A stretch of DNA of 12,591 nt from Lactobacillales bacterium. GTDB taxonomy: Bacteria > Bacillota > Bacilli > Lactobacillales > Vagococcaceae. Location of the stretch: positions 1-12,591 of the forward strand of contig JAATEZ010000360.1 in the NCBI GenBank assembly GCA_015655485.1, in the 5' to 3' direction. Position 1 is the first letter of the stretch, and each line of letters opens with the position of its first letter. Positions 5,807-12,591 of the stretch are shown here, piece by piece. Position numbers and translations under genes: made by a program. The notes under the pieces were generated by a model that was not told the origin of the DNA, ran no database searches, and saw nothing but the letters and a program-made list of their open reading frames with translations.

Positions 5807-6955
5807 TTAAAGCTGTTCTTCCTCTTCTTGCAGTGCCTCGCTTATGATCGCTACTCCTTGCTGAATTTCTTGCTCTGAAAGAGTCAGCGGCGGCAATAAA
5901 CGAATGACTTGCTGACCTGCCCGCAAAACAAGCAATCCTTTGTTTTGCATTTTTTTCATTTTTTCAGCCACGTCTCCCCTTACTTCAATACCGATCATCA
6001 GACCTAAACCGCGAACAACTGCTACTTCGTTTAAAGGTAGAACTTTTTTCTCTAATTCATTCTTTAGAACAACAGATTTTGCTTGAACGCCCTCAAGGAA
6101 ACCCGGCTTTTTAAGTTCATCTAAAACAGCAGAGGCGGCAGCCATCACTACCTTGTTTCCCCCAAAAGTAGAACCATGAGAGCCAGGCCCAAAAGCTCCG
6201 GCCAATTCCTTCTTTACCAGCATTGCTCCAACTGGCAACCCATTGCCTAGTCCTTTTGCCAGCGTGAAAATATCCGGATTTAAGCCATAAGCTTCAAAAG
6301 AATAAAGATAGCCGGTTCTTCCCATCCCTGTCTGGATCTCATCAATGATCAATAAAATATTTTTTTCTTGACATTTTTTTTGCAGCGCTAATGCCCATTT
6401 TTTATCGGCAGGAACCACTCCCCCTTCGCCTTGGATCAATTCCACCATCACTGCCGCAGTTTTTTCGTCTAACTTTTCTAACGCGGGAAAATCATTATAG
6501 GGAAGATAATGAAAATCCGGAACTAATGGTTCAAACCCGTGATGGATCTTTTTCTGTCCCGTCGCTGACATGGCTGCATAGGTCCGACCATGGAAGGAGT
6601 TATCGAAAGAAACGATTTTGCTCTTTTGAGTATATTTTCTAGCCAGCTTGATTGCCGCTTCATTAGCTTCAGCTCCGCTATTGCAAAAATAGCTCACATA
6701 AGTTTCATCGAGCGATAACTTGCCTGCAACTTCTTCTTGTAAAGAATTTTGATAAAGATTAGGCATATGCCAAATTTTCTGCATCTGCTGATCGACTGCT
6801 TGCTGAATTTTTGGATGACCATAACCCAAATTGACCACACCGATCCCGCTGGTAAAGTCAAGATAACTTTTCCCAAATTGATCTTTGACAAAGGTTCCCT
6901 GCCCAGTCATGATCTCTATGGCATCCCGTGAATAATTTTGAAATAAATGGCTCAT
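5807..6955 (-). CDS. argD: Acetylornithine aminotransferase
   Basis: A 382-residue class-III PLP aminotransferase that makes N-acetylornithine from N-acetylglutamate semialdehyde using glutamate. Visible features are the cofactor phosphate-binding SGAEANE (93-99), the Asp of DEIQTG (205-210), the Schiff-base Lys234 in TLAKGLGNGLPVG, and the STFGGN loop (262-267). Length is normal for ArgD. The start codon overlaps the argB stop (ATGA), and its ribosome site GAGGAG lies inside the argB end, so translation is coupled. It is the last gene of the argCJBD operon and is followed by a strong terminator. A related ornithine aminotransferase is possible by family, but the operon argues for ArgD. Confidence 0.95.
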   Translation of the reverse strand: MSHLFQNYSRDAIEIMTGQGTFVKDQFGKSYLDFTSGIGVVNLGYGHPKIQQAVDQQMQKIWHMPNLYQNSLQEEVAGKLSLDETYVSYFCNSGAEANEAAIKLARKYTQKSKIVSFDNSFHGRTYAAMSATGQKKIHHGFEPLVPDFHYLPYNDFPALEKLDEKTAAVMVELIQGEGGVVPADKKWALALQKKCQEKNILLIIDEIQTGMGRTGYLYSFEAYGLNPDIFTLAKGLGNGLPVGAMLVKKELAGAFGPGSHGSTFGGNKVVMAAASAVLDELKKPGFLEGVQAKSVVLKNELEKKVLPLNEVAVVRGLGLMIGIEVRGDVAEKMKKMQNKGLLVLRAGQQVIRLLPPLTLSEQEIQQGVAIISEALQEEEEQL

Positions 6956-7704
6956 ATTTTCTCCTCTTCTTTTGTTATGACTGTTCCCTGATGCTGCAAT
7001 TCATTGGTAATATGAATTTGACCCACACCTGCTATTAAAGCAGCTCTGGCACTTTCTAATTTTGGGATCATGCCGCCCGTGATCACTTCTTTACCGATCA
7101 GATGAATGATTTCTTTTCCTGAGATCTTATCCAGCCACTGTCCGGCTTTTTTTATGCCGGGCACATCCGTTAATAGATAGAGTTCATCTGCCTGCATAGC
7201 TGCCGCTATTTTACATGCTACTGCATCCGCGTTCACATTTAACCATTCATTTTCATCGGTCATGGCCAGCGGCGCGATAACCGGCAAATAACTTTTTGCT
7301 AACAAATCATGTAAGATATCGACCTTTACTTGGGTGCCCTGACCGACGAACCCAATTTTCTGTTGATCAATGGGTCGTCCGACCAGTAAATGATCATCAG
7401 CCGCATTCAATCCCACTGCTTTTAGACCCATTTGCTGAAAAAGTGCGGTGATCTTCGGCTGGACTTGACCGATCAACACCATTTGTGTCACTTCCAAAAC
7501 CTCTTTAGTTGTTACGCGCAGCCCCTCTTTGATCGTGATCGGTAAACTAATTTTCTCCATCATTTCGCTGATGTAATGACCCCCGCCATGCACGATGATG
7601 ATACGAGCAGCTTCGCTTTGCCACTTGCTTATTTGCTCAAAAAAAACCGCAGTTAAATTATCACTGGCTACTCCGCCAATTTTTACTATAATCGTTTTTT
7701 TCAT
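6952..7704 (-). CDS. argB: Acetylglutamate kinase
   Basis: A 250-residue amino acid kinase that phosphorylates N-acetylglutamate, the second step of ornithine synthesis. Landmarks are Lys8 in VKIGG, the glycine loop HGGGH (39-43), NVNADAVACKIA with Asn158 and Asp160, LLTDVPGI (177-184), and Lys215 in ITGGMIPKLESA. The protein starts directly at the first beta strand and lacks the extra N-terminal helix found in arginine-inhibited hexameric forms, so feedback may act elsewhere (inference). The start has a good GAGGGG site. It begins 12 nt after the argJ stop and overlaps argD by 4 nt. Confidence 0.95.
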   Translation of the reverse strand: MKKTIIVKIGGVASDNLTAVFFEQISKWQSEAARIIIVHGGGHYISEMMEKISLPITIKEGLRVTTKEVLEVTQMVLIGQVQPKITALFQQMGLKAVGLNAADDHLLVGRPIDQQKIGFVGQGTQVKVDILHDLLAKSYLPVIAPLAMTDENEWLNVNADAVACKIAAAMQADELYLLTDVPGIKKAGQWLDKISGKEIIHLIGKEVITGGMIPKLESARAALIAGVGQIHITNELQHQGTVITKEEEKI

Positions 7705-7716
7705 TTTATCCCCTCA

Positions 7717-8913
7717 TCAGGTGTGATAACAAGCATTGATTTCTACATATTTGTAAGTTAGATCGCAGCCCCAGGCGATCCCGGCCGCTTGGCCCATTTT
7801 CAGATCGACCTCGATGCAAACTGTATCCTGCTTCAAAACCGACAGCATCGATGATTCATTAAACGGAACCGGCTGACCATTTTTCAGCACCTCTTGATCG
7901 CCCAGAGAAATATCCACAACTTCCGGCTGAATTTTGGGTCCAGCATAGCCAATAGCACAAATGATCCGCCCCCAATTAGGATCTTCCCCAAAAATAGCTG
8001 ACTTGACTAGTGATGAACCTACCACTTTTTTGGCGATCATCCTAGAACTTTCTCGATCGATTCCATTTTTTACACTTACTTCGATCAATTTAGTGGCCCC
8101 CTCACCATCACGAGCCACTTTTTTTGCTAGAGTTTGCGCAACAAAATGAAACATTTCGACAAAAGCAGTATATTCAGGAGTCCCTTTAAGGATCTCCTCA
8201 TTTTCAGCACAGCCATTGGCCATAATGATCACCATATCATTCGTTGAAGTATCTCCATCGATCGTAATTTGATTGTAAGTCGCATCCACTGTCGTTTTTA
8301 ATAATTCTTGCAACAGTTCGCCTGAAATAACCGCGTCTGTGGTGATAAAAGAAAGCATCGTAGCCATGTTGGGATGGATCATTCCAGAACCTTTGGCAAC
8401 CCCTGACATCGTCACTGTCTTACCTTTGACCACTGTTTCTACAGTGATCTCCTTTGTCACTAGATCCGTTGTTAAAATCGCCTGATGAAATCCATAACTG
8501 TCGCCGGATTCAACTTGCAAAGCTTCGATACCGTTTTGAAGTGTTTTCATAGGCAGCAAATGTCCAATAACACCCGTTGAAGCGATCCCGACGTTATTTG
8601 GTTCGATCCCTAATTTTTCCGCGGCCATTTTTTGACAACTCTCTGCATCCTTTATTCCTTGCTCACCAGTACAAGCATTGGCAACGGCAGAATTCACTAA
8701 AATAGCCTGCAGCGTTTGACCGTGCTCGATCGCTTTTCGAGTAATACTGATTGGCGCCGCTTTTACTTGATTTGTAGTATATACAGCAGCGGCATTCGCT
8801 ACAACATCTGAAACGATCCAACCTATATCTTTTTTCTTTTTCTTCAATCCGCAATGCAATCCGTCCGCATGGAAACCTTTCGGAGAGGATATTGTGCCTT
8901 CTATTATTTTCAT
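7717..8913 (-). CDS. argJ: Glutamate N-acetyltransferase / amino-acid acetyltransferase ArgJ
   Basis: ArgJ moves the acetyl group from acetylornithine to glutamate, closing the acetyl cycle; bifunctional members can also use acetyl-CoA. The protein is self-cleaved before the catalytic threonine in KGSGMIHPNMATML (Thr185 from the start used here), yielding alpha and beta chains. Other family blocks seen are SPKGFHADGLHCGL, NSAVANACTGEQG, DGDTSTNDM, GEDPNWGRI and the ending AWGCDLTYKYVEINACYHT. Start choice is uncertain: the frame is open from a GTG at 8931 and an ATG at 8925, but only the ATG at 8913 has a ribosome site (GAGG at 8927-8930, somewhat far at about 13 nt). This gives 398 residues. 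It follows argC by 20 nt. Confidence 0.93.
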   Translation of the reverse strand: MKIIEGTISSPKGFHADGLHCGLKKKKKDIGWIVSDVVANAAAVYTTNQVKAAPISITRKAIEHGQTLQAILVNSAVANACTGEQGIKDAESCQKMAAEKLGIEPNNVGIASTGVIGHLLPMKTLQNGIEALQVESGDSYGFHQAILTTDLVTKEITVETVVKGKTVTMSGVAKGSGMIHPNMATMLSFITTDAVISGELLQELLKTTVDATYNQITIDGDTSTNDMVIIMANGCAENEEILKGTPEYTAFVEMFHFVAQTLAKKVARDGEGATKLIEVSVKNGIDRESSRMIAKKVVGSSLVKSAIFGEDPNWGRIICAIGYAGPKIQPEVVDISLGDQEVLKNGQPVPFNESSMLSVLKQDTVCIEVDLKMGQAAGIAWGCDLTYKYVEINACYHT

Positions 8914-8933
8914 TTTTTCTTTCATCCTCACTA

Positions 8934-9965
8934 TTATGGATAAACAGGCAGCATCCTTAAGCCCATCTCTTGAGGATAACCTCCTATTATATTTAAATTT
9001 TGAACCGCTTGCCCGGCAGCGCCCTTGACTAGGTTATCGATCACTGTGACCATCGTTAATATATTCGTTGCTTGATTATAGGCCAAACCAATATCACAAA
9101 AATTCGAACCGATAACTTGCTTGAGTACTGGATAATGCCCTTTTTCTTGAATCCGTATAAAAGGATCCGCTGCATAAGCTGCTGAAAAAATATCATAAAA
9201 ATAATCCGTTGATGCTTTTTCTTTAGGACGAACATAGGTAGTGGCAAAGATCCCTCGTGATACCGGAATGAGAGAAGTTGAAAATTGCAAAGCCGGGATC
9301 GCTTCATCCCACTTTTGCAGCTGTTGCATGATTTCAGGAATATGCTGATGAGTATTCATCTTGTAAAGAGTCATATTTTCATTGACCTCAATAAAATGAC
9401 TGCTGCTGCTTAATTTTTTCCCTGCTCCGGAAAGACCTGATTTGGCATCTACAATGATCGAATCAGGCTCTATGAGCTTTTTTTGAACTAAAGGAGCCAG
9501 GGATAATAAGGCAGCGGTCGCATAGCAGCCTGGATTCGCCACAAGCTTTGCCTCCTTATCCTTGCGAAACTCTGCAAGGCCATAGACCGCCTGCTGCAAG
9601 AACTCTAAAGGCGCCGCTTTTTTCCCGTACCATTTTTGATAACTCCCGGCTTTTTTTAACCGAAAATCGCCTGACAAATCTATCACTGGAAAACCTGCTC
9701 GAATAAAAGGCAAGGCCATTTCCTTAGAGATCCCAGACGGAGTCGCAAAGAAAACCAAATCACTCGCTGCCATGATTTTTTCTGGATCCACTGACTCTAT
9801 AGGCAAATCTATCAAGCCTTTTAGATGAGGATAGTCTACTGAAATTTCTTGTCCCACAGCTGTCTGACTATGAATGGACCGGATTTCAACTTGTGGATGT
9901 TGTCGCAAGATCCTGACTAACTCTAAACCGCTATATCCTGTGACACCAACAATTGAAACTTTCAT
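8934..9965 (-). CDS. argC: N-acetyl-gamma-glutamyl-phosphate reductase
   Basis: A 343-residue NADPH-dependent reductase that converts N-acetylglutamyl phosphate to the semialdehyde, the third step of ornithine synthesis. The nucleotide-binding start GVTGYSGLEL (7-16), the catalytic Cys147 in VANPGCYATAA, DAKSGLSGAGK and the HQHIPEI histidine region are all present, and the length is typical. A strong AAGGAGG site 7 nt upstream fixes the ATG at 9965. It is the first gene of the operon, with a consensus promoter and ARG-box-like sequences just upstream. The gene ends with three different in-frame stop codons in a row, TAA TAG TGA (8928-8936). Confidence 0.96.
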   Translation of the reverse strand: MKVSIVGVTGYSGLELVRILRQHPQVEIRSIHSQTAVGQEISVDYPHLKGLIDLPIESVDPEKIMAASDLVFFATPSGISKEMALPFIRAGFPVIDLSGDFRLKKAGSYQKWYGKKAAPLEFLQQAVYGLAEFRKDKEAKLVANPGCYATAALLSLAPLVQKKLIEPDSIIVDAKSGLSGAGKKLSSSSHFIEVNENMTLYKMNTHQHIPEIMQQLQKWDEAIPALQFSTSLIPVSRGIFATTYVRPKEKASTDYFYDIFSAAYAADPFIRIQEKGHYPVLKQVIGSNFCDIGLAYNQATNILTMVTVIDNLVKGAAGQAVQNLNIIGGYPQEMGLRMLPVYP

Positions 9966-9984
9966 GAAACTTCCTCCTTATTTG

Positions 9985-9998
9985 ATAATGATAGTTCA
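9985..9998. promoter_or_regulatory. Weak ARG-box-like site over the argC transcription start
   Basis: ATAATGATAGTTCA matches 10 of 14 positions of the Gram-positive ARG box TGAATAWWWATTCA and lies directly downstream of the -10 hexamer. The match is weak; it is listed because its position would suit an ArgR/AhrC operator paired with the upstream sites. Confidence 0.3.
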
Positions 9999-9999
9999 C

Positions 10000-10028
10000 A
10001 TTATAAAGAGATGAGCAGGTGTTGTCAA
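10000..10028 (-). promoter_or_regulatory. Promoter of argCJBD (consensus sigma-A)
   Basis: A perfect TTGACA (10023-10028) and a perfect TATAAT (10000-10005) on the minus strand are separated by 17 bp. The predicted start is near 9993, leaving a short leader of about 28 nt with no room for a riboswitch or attenuator. Such a strong promoter implies control by a repressor. Confidence 0.88.
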
Positions 10029-10047
10029 TTGATTTTATTAGCATTTT

Positions 10048-10102
10048 TGAATTTTTATCCATATTTATGCAATTTTAAGCTTAATTTTTGAATTTTTTTT
10101 CT
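10048..10102. promoter_or_regulatory. Candidate ArgR/AhrC operator region (ARG-box-like pair)
   Basis: Two ARG-box-like sequences lie upstream of the -35: TGAATTTTTATCCA at 10048-10061 (12 of 14 to TGAATAWWWATTCA) and TGAATTTTTTTTCT at 10089-10102 (11 of 14). Both sit in a direct repeat ATTTTTGAATTTTT at 10043-10056 and 10084-10097, exactly 41 bp apart, about four helical turns. A third partial match, TCCATATTTATGCA (10058-10071), overlaps the first. The surroundings are very AT-rich, which makes chance matches easier. Confidence 0.5.
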
Positions 10103-10191
10103 AATATTATATTTTTTATACAATCTGCAGATAGCAGTTCAAATAACAAGAGATCCCCTTTCAAATTTTGAATACTTCCAAAATAAACAAT

Positions 10192-10230
10192 AAAAAAAAG
10201 CTTCTCTCAAAGTTATTTGAAAGAAGCTTT
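10192..10230 (-). terminator. Intrinsic terminator of the pepA-ytpR operon
   Basis: On the minus strand a 15-bp stem (10197-10211 with 10216-10230, core AAAGCTTC / GAAGCTTT, 4-nt loop, one U-G pair) runs into eight Ts (A-run 10192-10199). On the plus strand the same position is a mismatch and no U-tract follows, so it serves the minus-strand operon. Confidence 0.85.
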
Positions 10231-10316
10231 CATGATAAGTGAAAATTTTACTTACGAATAAACAAGAGGCCAAAATCAACTTCTTCAGAAATAAGACGAA
10301 CACTTTTGATCCAATC

Positions 10317-10931
10317 TCATTTAATTGAAAACGGATGTCCGATCACCGCATCTTCCGGCAAAACTAAGATTCCTTTTTCTTTAGGAGCATTAGGAATCCC
10401 CAATTCTCTAGCTGAGCAAATCATCCCCTGGCTCGCGACACCGCGCAGATTTCCCGGCCAAATGATCAAACCATCAGGCATCATAGCCCCAACTCTTGCC
10501 ACCACAACTTTTTGCTGTGCCTGAATATTCGGTGCCCCACAAACGATTTGCAGTGTTTCAGATGTCCCCGTATCTACTTGAGTGATCGATAGATGGTTTG
10601 AGTCCGGATGCTTTTCACAAGACAGAACCAACCCGACAGATAACTTAGGAGCATTATCACTAGTTAATTCCTCGGTAAAATCTGATGCTTTCACTTCTTG
10701 ATTGATTTTTTCAAGCTGTACCTCAGAGATAAAAACTTGTCCCGTTCCTTTAATAGGCGACAGCCAGCGACTAACTCCAAACAGGTTCCAGCCGACTGTC
10801 GCCCCTGTTCCTTTTATGTAAACACGAGCTACCTTACCGCTTCGTTCGAAAGAAACTGCTTGACCTTTACTATCTGCAGTGACAACTAATAATACATCCC
10901 CAACGGCGTTTGGATTGTAACAATAAATCAT
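10317..10931 (-). CDS. ytpR: YtpR family tRNA-binding protein
   Basis: A 204-residue protein with an N-terminal DUF4479-type domain (about 1-90: MIYCYNPNAVGDVLLVV) and a C-terminal EMAP/tRNA-binding OB fold (about 95-200), like the extension of bacterial PheT. OB-fold landmarks are CEKHPDSNHLSITQVDTG, IVCGAPN (129-135) and GMICSARELGI (169-179). Length matches B. subtilis YtpR. It is cytoplasmic and its precise role is not established. The start has AGGGGAG 8 nt upstream and lies 16 nt after uspA. It is the last gene of its operon. Behind its TGA the same frame continues for 22 sense codons to a TAA at 10248-10250, with no evidence that it is used. Confidence 0.92.
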   Translation of the reverse strand: MIYCYNPNAVGDVLLVVTADSKGQAVSFERSGKVARVYIKGTGATVGWNLFGVSRWLSPIKGTGQVFISEVQLEKINQEVKASDFTEELTSDNAPKLSVGLVLSCEKHPDSNHLSITQVDTGTSETLQIVCGAPNIQAQQKVVVARVGAMMPDGLIIWPGNLRGVASQGMICSARELGIPNAPKEKGILVLPEDAVIGHPFSIK

Positions 10932-10947
10932 CTGTGATCTCCCCTGA

Positions 10948-11418
10948 TTACTTTTTTATTTCTTTTTCTGTTGTAGATCGAACGACTAACACATCACATT
11001 GGGCATTACGGATAATATAACTGCTTACACTTCCAGTCATTAATCGCTCTACAGCATTCAATCCGGACTGCCCTACCATGATCAAATCGGCATGATACTT
11101 CTCTGGTAATTCTTCGGCCATCACCGTCTTGGGTGAACCAAAAGTCAAAACGATTTCGATATTATCATAATGAACGGCCCTGGCATAATCCTTATATTCC
11201 TGCAGCATCTCTTTCGCCTGATCCGTTTCCTCCTGCATCAAGTTAGCATTCATGGCTGAATAGCCCATCACACCATAAATACGATTTTCAATCGTGTGAG
11301 CAACGATCACTTTCGCGTTGTTCCTGCGGCCTACTTCGATTGCCTTTTCGAAAGCTTCTTTCGCCTGATCACTGCCGTCTATCCCAACTAAAATCACTTG
11401 ATATTCTTGTGTTTCCAT
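10948..11418 (-). CDS. Universal stress protein, UspA family (ATP-binding type)
   Basis: A 156-residue single-domain Usp. The first strand and phosphate contact (VILVGIDGSDQAKEAFEKA) and the ATP-binding signature G-2x-G-9x-GS (Gly116-Gln-Ser-Gly119 to Gly129-Ser130, in VGQSGLNAVERLMTGSVS) are intact, so an ATP-binding member is expected. Such proteins aid survival under starvation or stress, but the partner is unknown. A strong AGGAGG site 8 nt before the ATG supports the start. It sits 15 nt after the thioredoxin gene and before ytpR, the place where B. subtilis has ytpQ. Confidence 0.93.
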   Translation of the reverse strand: METQEYQVILVGIDGSDQAKEAFEKAIEVGRRNNAKVIVAHTIENRIYGVMGYSAMNANLMQEETDQAKEMLQEYKDYARAVHYDNIEIVLTFGSPKTVMAEELPEKYHADLIMVGQSGLNAVERLMTGSVSSYIIRNAQCDVLVVRSTTEKEIKK

Positions 11419-11433
11419 GATCCAGACCTCCTC

Positions 11434-11751
11434 TTATTTAATTACAGAAGAAAGAAACGTGGTGATTTCTTCTTTGGTTTTGCGTTTTTTATTGACTAAC
11501 CGGCCTTTTTCTTGCCCATTTTCAATGACAACAAAGCTTGGGATCCCCATGATATCCCATTTTTGACAGATTTCAATAAATTGATCCCGATCGACTTCAT
11601 CAAATTGATAGTCTGGAAAAACCTCCTCGATCTCTGGCATGGCAGGTTTAATAAAACGACAGTCACCACACCAGCCGGCTGTAAAAAAGAAAACATGCTT
11701 CCCAGTTTCGATATCTTGGGCAAATTCTTCTAAAGTTGCTATCTGTTTCAA
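11434..11751 (-). CDS. Thioredoxin-like protein (YtpP type), TTG start
   Basis: A 105-residue thioredoxin fold with no signal peptide, so cytoplasmic. The redox motif is WCGDC (27-31, Cys28 and Cys31), not the WCGPC of classical TrxA, and the cis-proline loop is GIPSF (Pro71). The Asp in place of Pro usually changes the redox potential; its effect here is inferred. The start codon is TTG at 11749-11751, supported by AGGTG 7 nt upstream. It begins 10 nt after the pepA stop. The neighbours (M42 peptidase before, ytpR after) match the ytoP-ytpP-ytpQ-ytpR order of B. subtilis, which identifies it as the YtpP homologue and not the main thioredoxin. Confidence 0.92.
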   Translation of the reverse strand: MKQIATLEEFAQDIETGKHVFFFTAGWCGDCRFIKPAMPEIEEVFPDYQFDEVDRDQFIEICQKWDIMGIPSFVVIENGQEKGRLVNKKRKTKEEITTFLSSVIK

Positions 11752-11761
11752 TAAAAATCAC

Positions 11762-12591
11762 CTACTTTCCATAAATAATCGTATTGACCGTCGACCGATC
11801 CAGCGAGCGTAAAACTTGGATCAGCATCTCTCTGGCAGCTTCAAAATCTTGAATATTGAACATGGTCTGATGAGTATGGATATAACGGCCGCAAACCCCG
11901 ATCACTGCACTCGGGATCCCATCATTCATCCTATGGGCTGCACCAGCATCCGTACCGCCTTTTGAAACAAAATATTGATAAGGGATATGATGGGTTTCCG
12001 CGGTATCCAGCAAAAATTCACGCATATTTTTTTTTGTGATCATTCCCGGATCAAAAATACGCAGCAGAAAACCCTCTCCCAGATGCCCAAAAGTTTCCTT
12101 GCTTTCTGACAAATCATCGGCAGCAGAACAATCGACTGCAAAAAAAAGATCTGGTTTAAATTTATGCACCGCAGGACGCGCCCCGCGCAAACCGACTTCT
12201 TCCTGAACATTTGCGCCGGCGATCAAAGCAGCTGGAAGTTCTTCTTGCTGCAGCGCTTCTAGAGCTTCTAAGATCAAGGTGCAGCCGTAACGATTATCCC
12301 ATGCTTTACTGATAATATTCTTTCCATTCGCCGTCTTTATCGTTTGAACATCTGGCACGATACTATCTCCCGGCCGGATCCCAAAGCTTTCAGCTTCAGC
12401 TTTCGATCCAAAACCGCCGTCAAACAAAATATCCGTGACCTCCACTTTTCCTTGTCCGGCTGTTCCTCTAAGTAAATGCGGCGGAACAGAGGAAGAAATC
12501 ACTGGATAGTTTCCATCTCTTGATTTTAAAGTATAGCGCTGAGCCGAAACGACATAGGCGTTCCAACCGCCAAGCGGAGTGACTTGAAATA
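11762..12591 (-). CDS. pepA: M42 family glutamyl aminopeptidase (PepA/YtoP), 3' part only
   Basis: The frame is open to the right edge: 275 residues are visible and roughly the first 80 to 90 are missing. The shorter version starting at the GTG at 12502 is not the real start, because family sequence continues upstream (VTPLGGWNAYVVSAQRYTL). M42 dinuclear metal and catalytic residues are visible: Asp in AWDNRYGC, the Glu pair in VQEEVGLRGA, Asp in AVDCSAADD, and His in YIHTHQTMF. These cytoplasmic enzymes remove N-terminal residues, with acidic ones preferred by lactococcal-type PepA. The stop is TAG (11762-11764). It is the first visible gene of the pepA-thioredoxin-uspA-ytpR operon. Some M42 members were once annotated as endoglucanases; peptidase is the better call. 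Confidence 0.93.
   Translation of the reverse strand, partial: FQVTPLGGWNAYVVSAQRYTLKSRDGNYPVISSSVPPHLLRGTAGQGKVEVTDILFDGGFGSKAEAESFGIRPGDSIVPDVQTIKTANGKNIISKAWDNRYGCTLILEALEALQQEELPAALIAGANVQEEVGLRGARPAVHKFKPDLFFAVDCSAADDLSESKETFGHLGEGFLLRIFDPGMITKKNMREFLLDTAETHHIPYQYFVSKGGTDAGAAHRMNDGIPSAVIGVCGRYIHTHQTMFNIQDFEAAREMLIQVLRSLDRSTVNTIIYGK

Larger units (their letters stand above)
9966..10316. other. 351-bp intergenic region between argC and ytpR
   Basis: No gene seen. It holds, from argC outwards, the argC ribosome site and short leader, the consensus promoter, the ARG-box-like repeats, an AT-rich stretch (about 10072-10200) without further recognisable signal, the ytpR operon terminator (10192-10230), and an 86-bp tail behind ytpR that is open in the ytpR frame for 22 codons after the TGA. 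Confidence 0.7.

Noticed and set aside
10309..10320. Short ATG overlapping the ytpR stop (ATGA) as a coupled small gene
   Set aside because: It would encode only 11 residues ending in TGA and has no recognisable content.
11762..12502. A 246-residue pepA starting at the GTG at 12502
   Set aside because: Conserved M42 sequence continues in frame upstream to the window edge, so this is an internal codon.

Overview
The window looks like ordinary chromosome from a low-to-moderate GC Gram-positive of the Enterococcaceae. The reasons are an ireB gene with the enterococcal phosphorylation-type N-terminus, a histidine-rich DUF1292 protein, AGGAGG-type ribosome sites, Gram-positive style trehalose and arginine operons, and CcpA- and ArgR-like sites. 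The genus call rests on remembered family resemblance and is an inference. I see no mobile element, CRISPR array, tRNA, rRNA, phage gene or defence locus, and no clearly new multi-gene system. Every gene except treR reads leftward on the minus strand.

Layout from left to right. (1) 1-123 is the 5' end of a pyrimidine-dimer glycosylase-like gene (TIGR02328 type). (2) 289-1356 is an ireB-ruvX-DUF1292 operon. Its last gene carries an in-frame TAG at 424-426, after which the homologous frame continues to 289. (3) 1525-5585 is the trehalose locus: treR on the plus strand converges on a minus-strand treB-treC operon. That operon has a textbook promoter, with a cre-like site on its -35 and a 20-bp TreR palindrome just downstream of the predicted transcription start. 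(4) 5807-9965 is argC-argJ-argB-argD, a compact acetyl-cycle operon from N-acetylglutamate to ornithine, with a perfect TTGACA-17-TATAAT promoter and ARG-box-like sequences upstream. (5) 10317-12591 is pepA (partial)-thioredoxin-uspA-ytpR, a housekeeping and stress operon.

How the parts work together. TreB imports and phosphorylates trehalose, TreC splits trehalose-6-phosphate, and TreR together with CcpA probably gates the operon. ArgJ recycles acetyl groups between acetylornithine and glutamate, so ArgC, ArgB and ArgD suffice to reach ornithine; no argF, argG or argH lies here. IreB is a small regulator that, in E. faecalis, is phosphorylated by the IreK kinase. Four minus-strand intrinsic terminators (215-245, 2394-2449, 5744-5783, 10192-10230) and one plus-strand terminator (about 2271-2303) separate the units.

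The points most worth a second look are the nonsense codon in the DUF1292 gene, the layered control region of treB-treC, the ARG-box-like repeats before argC, and ireB being separated from alaS.
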